Positions 36,497 through 45,540 of a stretch of DNA of 48,360 nucleotides are shown in pieces. The DNA comes from Chloroflexota bacterium (GTDB lineage: Bacteria; Chloroflexota; Limnocylindria; Limnocylindrales; CSP1-4), in assembly GCA_021802825.1 (NCBI GenBank), contig JAJZRG010000022.1:1-48360 (forward strand). Direction: 5' to 3'. Below the pieces are notes generated by a model. That model did not search any database, was not told the DNA's origin, and saw only the letters and a program-made list of their open reading frames with translations. Position 1 is the stretch's first letter. The number at the start of each line of letters is the position of its first letter. The translations under genes and the position numbers were made by a program.

Positions 36497-37801
36497 ATGA
36501 CCCAAGACTCCCGTGTGGCCGTCATCGGCCTCGGCTACGTCGGCCTGCCGCTCGCCATCGCGTTCGCGGAGGCCGGCCTCGACGTCGAGGGCATCGACGC
36601 CTCCACCCGCCGGATCGCCGAGCTGGCGTCGCGCCACTCGCCGATCGACGACATCACCGACGAGCGGCTGGCCGCCGCCCTCGACGGCCGCCTGCGCCTG
36701 TCCGGGGCCGCCGACGCGGCGATCTCGGACGCCGACGCGGTGTTCATCTGCGTGCCCACGCCGATCACCGGCACGAAGGACCCCGACCTCGGCGCCGTGC
36801 TGTCGGCAGGGCGCCTGATCCGCGGCCAGCTGCGCCCCGGCCAGCTCGTCATCCTCCAGTCCACGACGTTCCCGGGCACCACGATGGGGCCGCTGCGCGA
36901 GGTTCTCGAGGAGGGCGGCCTGCGCGCCGGGTCCGACTTCGATCTCGCGTTCGCCCCGGAGCGCGTCAACCCGGGCGACCCCGAGTCGGCGTCGCGCGGC
37001 GTGCCGCGGCTCGTCGGGGGGTCCACCCCGGCGGCGACGGCCCGGGCCGCCGCCCTGCTGGGGCACATCAACGACCGCGTCCTCTCGCTCTCCTCGCCCG
37101 ACGCGGCCGAGATGGCCAAGCTGCTCGAGAACACCTTCCGCAACGTCAACATCGCCTTCGTGAACCAGCTCGCGCTGCTGTGCGAGCGGATGGGCCTCGA
37201 CGCCTGGGAGGTCATCGACGCCGCTGCGACCAAGCCGTTCGGCTTCATGCGGTTCACCCCCGGGCCGGGCGTCGGCGGCCACTGCATCCCCGTGGACCCC
37301 TACTACCTGTCGTGGCGGGCGCGCGAGTTCGACTTCACAGACCGCTTTATCGAGCTTGCGGGTGACATCAACTTCGCGATGCCGCGGCACGTGGTGGAGC
37401 TGACCGCGGAGGCGCTCAACGAGCGGAGCCGGGCGCTCAAGGGCTCGCGCGTGGGCGTCATCGGCGTGGCGTTCAAGCCCAACGTGCAGGACCCGCGGAA
37501 CTCGCCGGCGGGCGCGGTGCTCGCGCTGCTCGCCGAGCGCGGCGCCGAGACGCGGTACCACGACCCGCACGTGCCCGAGTTCCGCGACGACGCGGGCGGA
37601 GTGCACAACGGCGTGGGCCTCGACGCGCTGCTCCACTGGGCCGACGTGCTTGTTGTGGTGACCGCCCACCGGAACGTCGAGTGGGATCACCTCTACGCGA
37701 ACGCCGAGCTCGTCGTGGACACCGTCAACTCGTCGCGCGGGCGGGCCGTCAGGCCGAAGCAGGTGCTGCGCCTGGGCGCGGGGTGGTCGACGGGCGCCTG
37801 A
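36497..37801 (+). CDS. UDP-sugar 6-dehydrogenase (WecC/WbpA-like)
   Basis: NAD-dependent nucleotide-sugar dehydrogenase of 434 residues that oxidises a C6 hydroxyl twice to a uronate. Marks: VAVIGLGYVGLPLAIAFAEA (cofactor), VFICVPTPIT, QSTTFPGTT, FAPERVNPGD, the Lys of AEMAKLLENTFRNVNIAFVN, and the catalytic Cys in GPGVGGHCIPVDPYYLSWRA. The last is the form found in UDP-GlcNAc or UDP-ManNAc dehydrogenases rather than UDP-glucose dehydrogenases. The C-terminal domain includes GVAFKPNVQDPRNSPA. Likely supplies a precursor for surface polysaccharide. The 37802-38494 gap after it holds no supportable gene. Confidence 0.94.
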   Translation: MTQDSRVAVIGLGYVGLPLAIAFAEAGLDVEGIDASTRRIAELASRHSPIDDITDERLAAALDGRLRLSGAADAAISDADAVFICVPTPITGTKDPDLGAVLSAGRLIRGQLRPGQLVILQSTTFPGTTMGPLREVLEEGGLRAGSDFDLAFAPERVNPGDPESASRGVPRLVGGSTPAATARAAALLGHINDRVLSLSSPDAAEMAKLLENTFRNVNIAFVNQLALLCERMGLDAWEVIDAAATKPFGFMRFTPGPGVGGHCIPVDPYYLSWRAREFDFTDRFIELAGDINFAMPRHVVELTAEALNERSRALKGSRVGVIGVAFKPNVQDPRNSPAGAVLALLAERGAETRYHDPHVPEFRDDAGGVHNGVGLDALLHWADVLVVVTAHRNVEWDHLYANAELVVDTVNSSRGRAVRPKQVLRLGAGWSTGA

Positions 37802-38225
37802 CGCGACCGGCGCCGGTCCTGGCGTTCCTCGCGATCCTGGTCGCTGGAGATCCTCGCGAACCCGGTCGATAGCTGCCTGCCCTTTGAAACCGGCTTCCGC
37901 CGACCAACCCCAACCCCCAGCCCGGACCCGTCGGTCGTCGCAGCGGACCTCGTGTGGCGACGGCGATGCAGCCGTATGCGACGGCGATGCGTCTATCTGC
38001 GGGAGGTCGCCGACGGGCTCGGGACCCGCGGGCCGATTTCGGATCTCGGGAAGCACCTCGGTCGGCTCTGTGGCAGGACCCAGAGGCCGAGCTGCGCGCG
38101 ATGCACCAGCTTCGACTGCATGCGCCGGCGCTCGACGCCGACTTCCGGACCGCCGGATTCGCGACGATCCCCGAGGCTTGGCCTCGTGAGGTGGCAGGCG
38201 CGGTAGGGCGCCCGTCCGGCGAATC

Positions 38226-38410
38226 TTCATTAGGTTTGAACGCCGGGCTGTCGATCGACCGTTTCTCGCGTCCTAGAGGGTCGGTCGGCGGAGGCGGCGG
38301 GCGCGGAACGGTGGCAAACGTGAGGGATTCGGCGCGCCACGGGGGCCGGTCGGAGGGCTGCCGAGGTGCACAGCCCGGCACGACGGCGCCGACGTTTCAC
38401 AGGGTTCGAA
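38226..38410. repeat. Paired TTCR-N7-YGAA intergenic element (copy 3)
   Basis: TTCATTAGGTTTGAA at 38226-38240 is identical to the 15-mer at 365-379, and both are followed by ACG and a diverged GC-rich stretch. The partner, TTCACAGGGTTCGAA, is at 38396-38410, 170 bases downstream (168 in the first copy), and both partners continue with AA. The rest of the 690-base gap (37802-38494) has short local duplications such as GCGACGGCGATGC twice near 37956 and 37979. Confidence 0.55.
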
Positions 38411-38494
38411 AACGGGCGGGTCAGGACGCGGATGATCGTTGCCACGGCCGAGACGGGACGACCCACATCGCCGGACCTGCGTAGAGTCGACGCC

Positions 38495-39886
38495 GTGACT
38501 GACTACCGCTCGATCTCCTACTGGCTCGAGACCGCGAACGACGACCTGACGCCCCGCGCCCCCCTCGACGGCAGCACCGACGCCGACGTCGCGATCCTGG
38601 GCGCGGGGATGACCGGGCTGTGGACGGCGTACTACCTGCACCGCGCCGACCCGAGCCTGCGGATCGTCGTCGTCGAGCGCGACATCGCGGGGTTCGGCGC
38701 CTCCGGGCGGAACGGTGCGTGGTGCGCACCGGACCTCAACATCTCGATGAGCCGCCTCGCGAAGCTCCACGGCGAGGACGCCGCGCGCCGCATGCAGCAG
38801 GCGACCTACGACGCCGTGGACGAGGTGGGCCGGGCGACTGCCGCCGAGGGGATCGACGCGGGGTTCCACAAGGGCGGCGAGATCATCGTGGCCCGCGGGC
38901 CGCAGGGCGTGCCCTCGCTCGAGGGGAGCCTCGAGGAGTACCGGCGCTTCGGCTTCGGGGACCGATACCGGATCGTCGGCGGTGACGAGCTCGCGCCCCG
39001 GATCCGGATCGCGGGCACGGTCAAGGCACTCGTGTCCGACGACGCGGCGGTGATCCACCCGGGCCGGCTCACGCGCGGGCTGGCGCGCGTGCTCGAGCGC
39101 GAGGGCGTGCGGATCGTCGAGGGAACGGCCGTGACGGGGCTCCGCCTCAAGGACCGCTCCGGGCAGGCTGCCCTGATCACGCCGGCGGGCGAGGTCCGCG
39201 CGCCCGTCATCGTGCTCGCAGGCGAGGCGTACCTCTCCCAGCTCAAGCCGTTCCACCGCCAACTCGTCCCGCTGTGGTCGCTGATCGTGCTGACCGAGCC
39301 CATCAGCGACGACGCCTGGGCGGAGATCGGCTGGCAGCGCAGGGAGGTGGTCGCCTCCACCCGGCTCTCGATCGACTACCTCTCGCGGACCGAGGACGGC
39401 CGGATCCTGTTCGGCGGGCGGGGGGCGCCGTATCGCTTCGGCTCGCCGATCCGCCTGGAGTACGACCGCCATGAGCCCACCCACGAACGACTCCGGGGCT
39501 TTGTCCGCGAGTGGTTCCCCTCCCTGCGCGACGTGCGCTTCACGCACGCCTGGGGCGGGCCGCTGGGGATGCCCCGCGACTGGCACCCGACCATGGCGTT
39601 CGACCCCGCGACCGGCCTCGCCACGTCGCGCGGCTACATCGGCCACGGCGTGTCCACGACCAACCTCGGCGGGCGCGTGCTGACGGACCTGATCCTGGGC
39701 CGCATGACCCCGCTCACCGAGCTGCCGCTCGTCAACCACCGCTCGCCCAACTGGGAGCCCGAGCCACTTCGCTGGCTCGGCGTGCGCTATGCGCAGTGGG
39801 CAATGGGCCGGCTGGACGACAAGATCAGCCGAACCGGCAAGCCGCCGAGCGGCAAGAGCCTCGCCGAGCGGATCGCCTCGCACTGA
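38495..39886 (+). CDS. DAO-family FAD-dependent oxidoreductase
   Basis: Flavin oxidoreductase of 463 residues, DAO (glycine/D-amino-acid oxidase-like) family, nearest in pattern to gamma-glutamylputrescine oxidase-like proteins. The FAD-binding loop is VAILGAGMTGLWTAYYL and the dinucleotide acidic residue lies in IVVVERD. Further marks are FGASGRNGAWCAPDLNISM, VIHPGRLTRGLARVLEREG and the C-terminal GYIGHGVSTTNLGGRVLTDL. The start is taken as the GTG at 38495; the frame runs open to 38366 across unrelated sequence and an ATG there is unlikely. Substrate, probably an amine or amino acid, is unknown. Confidence 0.88.
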   Translation: MTDYRSISYWLETANDDLTPRAPLDGSTDADVAILGAGMTGLWTAYYLHRADPSLRIVVVERDIAGFGASGRNGAWCAPDLNISMSRLAKLHGEDAARRMQQATYDAVDEVGRATAAEGIDAGFHKGGEIIVARGPQGVPSLEGSLEEYRRFGFGDRYRIVGGDELAPRIRIAGTVKALVSDDAAVIHPGRLTRGLARVLEREGVRIVEGTAVTGLRLKDRSGQAALITPAGEVRAPVIVLAGEAYLSQLKPFHRQLVPLWSLIVLTEPISDDAWAEIGWQRREVVASTRLSIDYLSRTEDGRILFGGRGAPYRFGSPIRLEYDRHEPTHERLRGFVREWFPSLRDVRFTHAWGGPLGMPRDWHPTMAFDPATGLATSRGYIGHGVSTTNLGGRVLTDLILGRMTPLTELPLVNHRSPNWEPEPLRWLGVRYAQWAMGRLDDKISRTGKPPSGKSLAERIASH

Positions 39887-40139
39887 CCGGCGCAGCGGGG
39901 CCTCGGGTGCGCCCGCGCTCCCGCCCGGCCCAGCCTGCGAGCCGCCAGCGAAGCAGCTCCTCGATCATCCGGTGGTCCGCGCGCCGGACCGGGACGTCGG
40001 CCGATTCCCCGGGCGCGGGGCCGGCCCGGCCGAACGCGCAGCGCAGACCCTGACCGTGGACCCTGACCGTGCGCCGACGCGCGACCCCCCTCGGCCGAGT
40101 CCCGCGGCCGCCCAACGACGACACCGCCGGAACGCTCGC

Positions 40140-42026
40140 CTATGACGCCGCCATCCGCGTCGCAGTCCGGCGCGCCAGCGCCATGAGCGAGAGCATCGGG
40201 TTCACGCCCGAGGCCGTCGGCATCGCCGACGCGTCGGTGACCCACACGCCCGGCGTCCCGTGGACCTGCCCGTCAGGGTCGGCCACGGACGACCGCGGTT
40301 CGGTCCCGATCCGGCAGCTCGACATCTGGTGCGCCGAGAACAGCAGGATCCGGTTCGCCGAGATCGACCGTCGGCCCAGCGCGTCGAGCCACGCGTCGAA
40401 CGGCTGGCCGTCGCGCCACGTGTGCGGCGGCGTCACGAGCGGCACGATTTGCCGCGCACCGGCCGCTCGGTGGACCCGAGCCAGCTCCACGGACCCGCGC
40501 CGGAGCAACTCGCGCTCGGGCGCGCCGGGCTGGTAGGCGATCGACGTGCCGCCATCGCGGGCGACGGAGATCCGCCCGACGGTGCGGTCGCGCACGATCG
40601 CGAGGAACGCCGCGACGTGGTCGCACCGCTCGAGGGTGGCCCGGTGGTCTGAGCTCGACCACCACGGGAACCCGGACGCGATCAGCCCCGGATGCGTGGG
40701 GGCTGCCTCGACCCGGAACCCGTACGTGCCGTCCACCTCGCCGAACGCGTCGCTCACCACGCTTTGCGGCACCCCCGACCAGGGCGAGAGGGATTCGTCG
40801 TACAGCCCGGCGATCGCGGCCACGGGGTGCATGTGGAGCGTCCGCCCAGCGGTTGACGACGCGATCCCGGAGCGCAGCAGGACCACCGGGGAGAGGATGG
40901 ACCCGCCCGCGAGCGCCACCTGCCTCGCGCGGACCGTCACCTCCCCGCCCGGGACCCTCGCGACCACGCCGGCGGCGTGCCCGTCCTCGAGCAGGATGCG
41001 GACGGCCTCGCTGCGGTCGAGGACCTCGGCGCCCTTGGCGCACGCCCCGGCGAGGAAGGTCCGCAGCACCGACTGCTTGGCGCCGCGTCGGCAGCCCACG
41101 GCGCACGGCCCGCAGTCCCCGCAGCCGCGCACGTTGCGCGGGATCGTCTGCCACGGCAGGCCCAGCGCGTCCAGCCCGGCGGCCAACCGTCGGTTCGGCC
41201 CGTTCTGCTCGCTCTCGGCTGTGGTGATGCCGAGCGCGGCCTCGACAGCGTCGTAGCTCGCCTCGAGGTCGTCGCCCACACCGGCGGCCCGCCACTCCTC
41301 ACGAACGGCGTCGGGCAGCCGCAGCGAGGACGACCAGTTGACCACCGTCCCGCCGCCGACCGCGGACCCGGCGCGGATCGAGATCCAGCGGTCAGTCGTG
41401 GCCGCGAGGCCCCGGTCGAGGAACAGCGCGGCCAGCCCCTCGAGCTCCGGACCGCCGAACGACGCCTCGGGCACCATCGCCGCCCGCTCGAGCACGACGA
41501 CCTTCTTCCCGGCCGCCGCCAGCACCCCCGCGGCCACGCCGCCGCCGGCGCCTGAGCCGATCACCACCGCGTCGGCCTCGACCGTCTCGCCCGCCCGCGG
41601 CGTGCGGACACGGATGTCGCTCTGGCTGGGCGCGTCGGGCTCCGGCGGCACGAACCCGGTCCGGGCGCGCCAGGGCGAGTCCTCGATTCCGTAGGCGAGC
41701 AGCAGCGTGAGCCGTTTGAGGTCCTGGAAGGCGGTCCGCTTGAGCGCCATCGGCGAGTCGGCGAGGCTCCGCAGCCAGGCCTCGCGCGCCTCCTGGCCCA
41801 TCGCGCTGACCGCCTTGGGGCGGCCCGTCAGGAGCAGGTTGCCGAGGGCCGAATCGGCGACGGACAGCAGGATGTCGAGCTGCTGGCGGAGCGACGGCCG
41901 GCCGAGCGCGTCGACCTCTTCGAGCAGCCGCCGGTGGACGCCCAACTGGCTGGCCGAGGGCAGCCCGTCATGGGCGGGGACGAACGCGTCGACGATGGCG
42001 GCGAGGGCCTGGTCGCGGGAGCTCAT
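40140..42026 (-). CDS. GMC oxidoreductase with four-cysteine motif
   Basis: Flavoprotein of 628 residues in the glucose-methanol-choline family, nearest to long-chain alcohol oxidase and related proteins. An N-terminal helical part of about 160 residues precedes the FAD loop VVIGSGAGGGVAAGVLAAAG, then GGGTVVNWSSSLRLP. Cysteines 302, 305, 308 and 312 form CGDCGPCAVGC, a CxxCxxCxxxC spacing as in [4Fe-4S] ferredoxin sites. The C-terminal end HQMSSCRIGTEPRSSVADP and GVNPMLSLMALA carry the family active-site region. The ATG at 42026 lacks a strong ribosome-binding site; the frame runs to 42287 through repeats. The 253-base gap before its end (39887-40139) holds only a 13-base tandem pair near 40047-40072. 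Confidence 0.88.
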   Translation of the reverse strand: MSSRDQALAAIVDAFVPAHDGLPSASQLGVHRRLLEEVDALGRPSLRQQLDILLSVADSALGNLLLTGRPKAVSAMGQEAREAWLRSLADSPMALKRTAFQDLKRLTLLLAYGIEDSPWRARTGFVPPEPDAPSQSDIRVRTPRAGETVEADAVVIGSGAGGGVAAGVLAAAGKKVVVLERAAMVPEASFGGPELEGLAALFLDRGLAATTDRWISIRAGSAVGGGTVVNWSSSLRLPDAVREEWRAAGVGDDLEASYDAVEAALGITTAESEQNGPNRRLAAGLDALGLPWQTIPRNVRGCGDCGPCAVGCRRGAKQSVLRTFLAGACAKGAEVLDRSEAVRILLEDGHAAGVVARVPGGEVTVRARQVALAGGSILSPVVLLRSGIASSTAGRTLHMHPVAAIAGLYDESLSPWSGVPQSVVSDAFGEVDGTYGFRVEAAPTHPGLIASGFPWWSSSDHRATLERCDHVAAFLAIVRDRTVGRISVARDGGTSIAYQPGAPERELLRRGSVELARVHRAAGARQIVPLVTPPHTWRDGQPFDAWLDALGRRSISANRILLFSAHQMSSCRIGTEPRSSVADPDGQVHGTPGVWVTDASAMPTASGVNPMLSLMALARRTATRMAAS

Positions 42027-42070
42027 GGTCGCGGAGCCTAGCGGGTTGGCGGGCCGAGGTTGTGGCGGTC

Positions 42071-42300
42071 GCGCGGGACGGGGTCGGACGAGGCGCCCAT
42101 CCTCGCGCGCGTAGGCCCCCGCCGCTGGGCCTGAGTCGCGCTGGACTCGCTGGCGCCCCAGCCGCGCGTGGGACACGGCCCGGGACCGGGACTCGGCCGG
42201 GCTCCCGCGCTCGAGGCACGCCAATCTGAGTCGGACGCGACTCGCGACGCTCGAGGCGCGCGGGACGGGGTCGGACGAGGCGCTCATCGTCGCGCGCGTT
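42071..42300. repeat. 43-bp direct repeat, two copies
   Basis: Copies at 42071-42113 and 42258-42300 begin GCGCGGGACGGGGTCGGACG and differ at about three positions. They are 187 bases apart in the 300-base gap between the GMC oxidoreductase start and the end of the small membrane protein gene. No further gene is seen in the gap. Confidence 0.8.
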
Positions 42301-42326
42301 GACGCCCGCGCCGGAAACGCCCCGGA

Positions 42327-42680
42327 TCACGGGTAGGCAGACACCTCGACGTGCCCGTTGGACACCACGATCGAGATCCGGATGCCGCGCGGCGACCCGC
42401 CGGCCGTGTCGGTGTACTCGACAAGCCAGTGCTCGACGCCGAAGTCGGTTGCCATGGTGGTCGTGCGCGGCGTGCCAGTGAACGACGGGTAGGCGAGGCG
42501 GACGATCGTGTCGGCCGAGCGCTCGGCCCCCTCCTGCGAGACGGGCGTGGCGGGGTGCATCGCGGCCTTGAGCTCATCTGCCGAGCTGGCGACCGGCGTC
42601 CCGAGCGTGAGGACGAGCACGAAGCCGGCGACGAGCACGGCGGCCCACGTGGCCGCGAGGAGCGGGAAGCGAGTCATCAC
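42327..42680 (-). CDS. Small membrane-anchored protein, operon with the clan CD lipoprotein
   Basis: Protein of 116 to 117 residues with one N-terminal hydrophobic segment (FPLLAATWAAVLVAGFVLVL) as signal or anchor, then an extracytoplasmic part of about 85 residues containing Ser/Thr-rich strands and ending VVSNGHVEVSAYP. Family not recognised. It overlaps the upstream gene's stop (GTGATGA, so GTG at 42680 or ATG at 42677), indicating coupling. It may be a substrate, chaperone or inhibitor of the lipoprotein protease-like gene product; that is inference from position only. Confidence 0.7.
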   Translation of the reverse strand: MMTRFPLLAATWAAVLVAGFVLVLTLGTPVASSADELKAAMHPATPVSQEGAERSADTIVRLAYPSFTGTPRTTTMATDFGVEHWLVEYTDTAGGSPRGIRISIVVSNGHVEVSAYP

Positions 42681-44413
42681 GGGCGCCCCAGGTAGACCAT
42701 GTAGTGGAGGGTCTTGAGGTTGATCTTGGCGGCGTCGATGTCACCCGCGGCCACCAGCGTGTCGATCGCCTGGGCCGTCGCCACCTTCGCCGCCTGGAAC
42801 GCGTCGATGGGCGTCATCCCGGACGCGACCGCCTTCCAGAACAGCAGCTCGAACCCCGTGCGGCCCGTGGGCGTGTCGTTGGGCGCCATCGCCACGCTGT
42901 AGGAGAGGTGCGTGTCGGCGACGTATGCCCGCGTGCCCGAGCGCAGGTAGTGCAGCGCGAGGTTGTTGTCGGCGGTCTTGTGCTGGGGTGCCTGGACCGT
43001 GTCCAGCGTCCACGCCCCGTAGCAGGCGCCGATCTGGACGACGCCGTGGCTGGTGGGGTTGGACTCGGCGGTGACCGCATCAACCTGCGAGCTGTCGGAC
43101 ACCAGCCACTCCGCGTCGAGCGGGTTCTGCTGATCGGTGGGCTGCCACGCGACGCTGTTGGCCGCCCATGCGTTGGTGGTCACGCCGATGCCGTGCAGCA
43201 GCACGTACAGGTAGCGAGCGTTGGCGGCGTTCTGGTTGGCGCCAAATGAGCCGCCCTGCACGGGGGGCGAGTACTCGAGCTGCACCCGGGCCATCGAGCC
43301 GATCTGGTTGACGATCAGCCCCGCCTGCGACTTGCGCTCCTGGTTGATGAGCGCGAACCCCGAGCCGTCGGGAGGCACGATGTCGGACAGCTGGGTGAGC
43401 AGCAGGCCGGCATCGTCGGAGGAGGGGATGCGGGCGATGGCCAGGTCGGGCGTGGCGTACGGGTCGGCGTCGAGGTCGGTGTACGGGTTGTCCGAGGGGA
43501 CCCAGTCCGACGGCAGCTCCCAGTCCTTGAGCGCGGCGGCCTCCGAATCGGCCAGCGGGTTCGGGACGCGGAGGTAGGGGACGGCATCGTCGTTGCCGAT
43601 GATCAGCAGGTACCTGTAGGGGTGCGCCCGGAGCAGCCGGTGCACCTCCGTCACGGCTGCGTCGCCGGTGTCGCGCACGGTGCCGCCGGCGTCGAGGTCG
43701 TGCAGGTCGCCGACCCGGGCGGCCGCGGCGAGCACCCCATCGGCGCCCTGGCCCAGGTTCCGGCGCAGCACGGCGGCGCGGGTCACCACCAGCACCTCGG
43801 CTGGGTTCGCGTAGGGGATCGGGCCCGACTGCGTGCCGCTGCCGATGACCGCGTCGTACTCGTCGCCGCCGCCGACGGTGAACGGCACCACCTCGTCGGG
43901 CACGCCGTTGTAGTCGACCTCGATGGTGTAGGCGCCGTCTGGGAAGCCGCTGGCGGCGTGGAACACGTAGACGAAGCCCGCCCCGGCATCCTGGCCGCCT
44001 GACTCCTTCACGACGGTGTGGGCGGTTTCGTAGATGAACCGGTCGTCCTGGAACAGCCGGAGCTTGAGCTCGGTGCCCGCCTGGACGTACTCCCAGCCCA
44101 GCAACCCGAAGATCGTCGGCGAGCCGCTGGGAAACACTGAGCCCTGGCCTACGGGGTTCCCGGAGGCGTCGATGTCGGTGGCGAGCTGGAGGTGGTAGAG
44201 GATCGAGGTGCCGACTGAGGGCGGCAGCGTCGGGGTGTCAGCCGAGCGATTCTTGCTGGGCACCGGCCTGGCGACGGCAAGGCTCGCCGCAACGAGCGAG
44301 GGCGCTCGCGTGGCGTCCCGGGTGGGCGAGGCCGAGGCCAGCTGGTTGGTCACGGCCGGCTCGCAGCCGACGAGGACCGCGGCCACCAGGAGGGCTGTCA
44401 GGCGGCGGTTCAT
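42677..44413 (-). CDS. Lipoprotein with clan CD (gingipain/caspase-like) cysteine-peptidase motifs
   Basis: Exported lipoprotein of 578 residues. The signal peptide ends with the lipobox VLVGC. Residues of about 65-200 look like an immunoglobulin-type or similar beta domain (YDAVIGSGTQ, AYTIEVDYNGVPDEVVPF). The rest resembles peptidase C25/caspase-fold proteins: YLLIIGNDDAVPYLRVPNP, TPDLAIARIPS, LYVLLHGIG with His407, and VVQIGACYGAW with Cys464. His-Gly then Ala-Cys is the catalytic pair of clan CD. The ATG at 44413 has GGAGG seven bases upstream and overlaps the PrsW-like stop (ATGA). Peptidase activity and specificity are inferred from motifs only. Confidence 0.65.
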   Translation of the reverse strand: MNRRLTALLVAAVLVGCEPAVTNQLASASPTRDATRAPSLVAASLAVARPVPSKNRSADTPTLPPSVGTSILYHLQLATDIDASGNPVGQGSVFPSGSPTIFGLLGWEYVQAGTELKLRLFQDDRFIYETAHTVVKESGGQDAGAGFVYVFHAASGFPDGAYTIEVDYNGVPDEVVPFTVGGGDEYDAVIGSGTQSGPIPYANPAEVLVVTRAAVLRRNLGQGADGVLAAAARVGDLHDLDAGGTVRDTGDAAVTEVHRLLRAHPYRYLLIIGNDDAVPYLRVPNPLADSEAAALKDWELPSDWVPSDNPYTDLDADPYATPDLAIARIPSSDDAGLLLTQLSDIVPPDGSGFALINQERKSQAGLIVNQIGSMARVQLEYSPPVQGGSFGANQNAANARYLYVLLHGIGVTTNAWAANSVAWQPTDQQNPLDAEWLVSDSSQVDAVTAESNPTSHGVVQIGACYGAWTLDTVQAPQHKTADNNLALHYLRSGTRAYVADTHLSYSVAMAPNDTPTGRTGFELLFWKAVASGMTPIDAFQAAKVATAQAIDTLVAAGDIDAAKINLKTLHYMVYLGRP

Positions 44414-45429
44414 CGCGTGGCCTCCGGGGACGTGTCGTCGAGCGAGCGGATCAGGGCGCGCAGGCGGTCGCCGCGCGCGGGGTCGGGTCCGTGGCCCGCT
44501 CGCCGGCGCAGCTGCCACTTATGGAACGCCAGCTCACCCTCCGCGGCGTACCGGCGCCGCAGCCGGAGGGCCGCGCCGAGGCCGCTCCCGCGAAGCAGGC
44601 CGACCTGCCGCCGGAGCCGCCCCGCCAAGGAGGTGACAGTGGCGTAGTCGGCCGGGGACACGATGCCGTGCGCGACCTCGTCGTGGAGCTCCGCGCGCAG
44701 GATGCGCGCCTCGCGGCGCCACGAGAGGGCGACGATCATGATCATGGCGAGGATGCCCAGCCAGTTCACCGCATCGGCAAGCAGCTTCGAGGCCGTACCC
44801 GCGGCGGCGTCGGGCTTGCCCAGAACGTGGGCCATGATGAGCGGCAGGGTGTCGTGGAACGTCTGGAGCCAGGCCGCGGTTGCGACGCCGAGGACCGTGG
44901 CGATGGACGCCTGCCGCGGGCGCAGGTCGCGGGCCCACCCGAGCACCGCGCCGATCACCGCACCGTAGAACGCGTGGTTCAGCCCGGCGATGAGCAGTTG
45001 CGCGACGGTGACGGCCGACAGCTGACCCGTCCCGCCGAGCACGTACAGGAAGCTCTCGGCGGCGCCGAAGCCGGCTCCGATCGCCGCGCCGTAGATCACG
45101 CCGTCCAGGACGTCGTCGAACTCCTGGCGAACGCTCCGCACGATCGCGAACAGGACGATGCCCACGGCGATCGCTTCGACCACGCCCGTGAGCGCGTCGG
45201 GCGAGCGGCCCGGCGCGAAGGCAGGCGGCAGCCCCGCGGGCCGGCCAAGGACAATCAGCGCAGCGACGCTCGCGGCCGGGGCGACCAGCGCCCCCATGCC
45301 GAGGCAGGCGACAAGGATTCGCCAGGGCTCCTTCTCGTAGCGGTCGATCAGGTTAAGGACGAACAGGTAGAGGAGCGACGGGACGAGCGCCAGCAGGAGT
45401 GCGGCGAGGATCGTCGTCGGATCGGGCAT
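44410..45429 (-). CDS. PrsW-like intramembrane protease family protein
   Basis: Integral membrane protein of 339 residues with about eight helices and a basic cytosolic tail. The family region is seen as EFDDVLDGVIYGAAIGAGFGAAESFLYVLG, followed by LNHAFYGAVIGAVLGWARD and LQTFHDTLPL, so the Asp-Gly, Glu and His positions are present. The EExxK segment that begins the metalloprotease active site in PrsW is not matched well (VEAIAVG). Either it is divergent or inactive. Operon with the following lipoprotein (ATGA overlap), and 111 bases after the response regulator gene. Confidence 0.75.
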   Translation of the reverse strand: MPDPTTILAALLLALVPSLLYLFVLNLIDRYEKEPWRILVACLGMGALVAPAASVAALIVLGRPAGLPPAFAPGRSPDALTGVVEAIAVGIVLFAIVRSVRQEFDDVLDGVIYGAAIGAGFGAAESFLYVLGGTGQLSAVTVAQLLIAGLNHAFYGAVIGAVLGWARDLRPRQASIATVLGVATAAWLQTFHDTLPLIMAHVLGKPDAAAGTASKLLADAVNWLGILAMIMIVALSWRREARILRAELHDEVAHGIVSPADYATVTSLAGRLRRQVGLLRGSGLGAALRLRRRYAAEGELAFHKWQLRRRAGHGPDPARGDRLRALIRSLDDTSPEATR

Positions 45430-45540
45430 GGGCGGGCTCCGGTTCGGACGAGGGCCGCCGAAGCGTACAGGCCACAGACGCGTCCGTTTGGCCCGAACCG
45501 CAGGGCGGAGCGTCCGATGCGAACCGCGCTGGGCCGGCCG

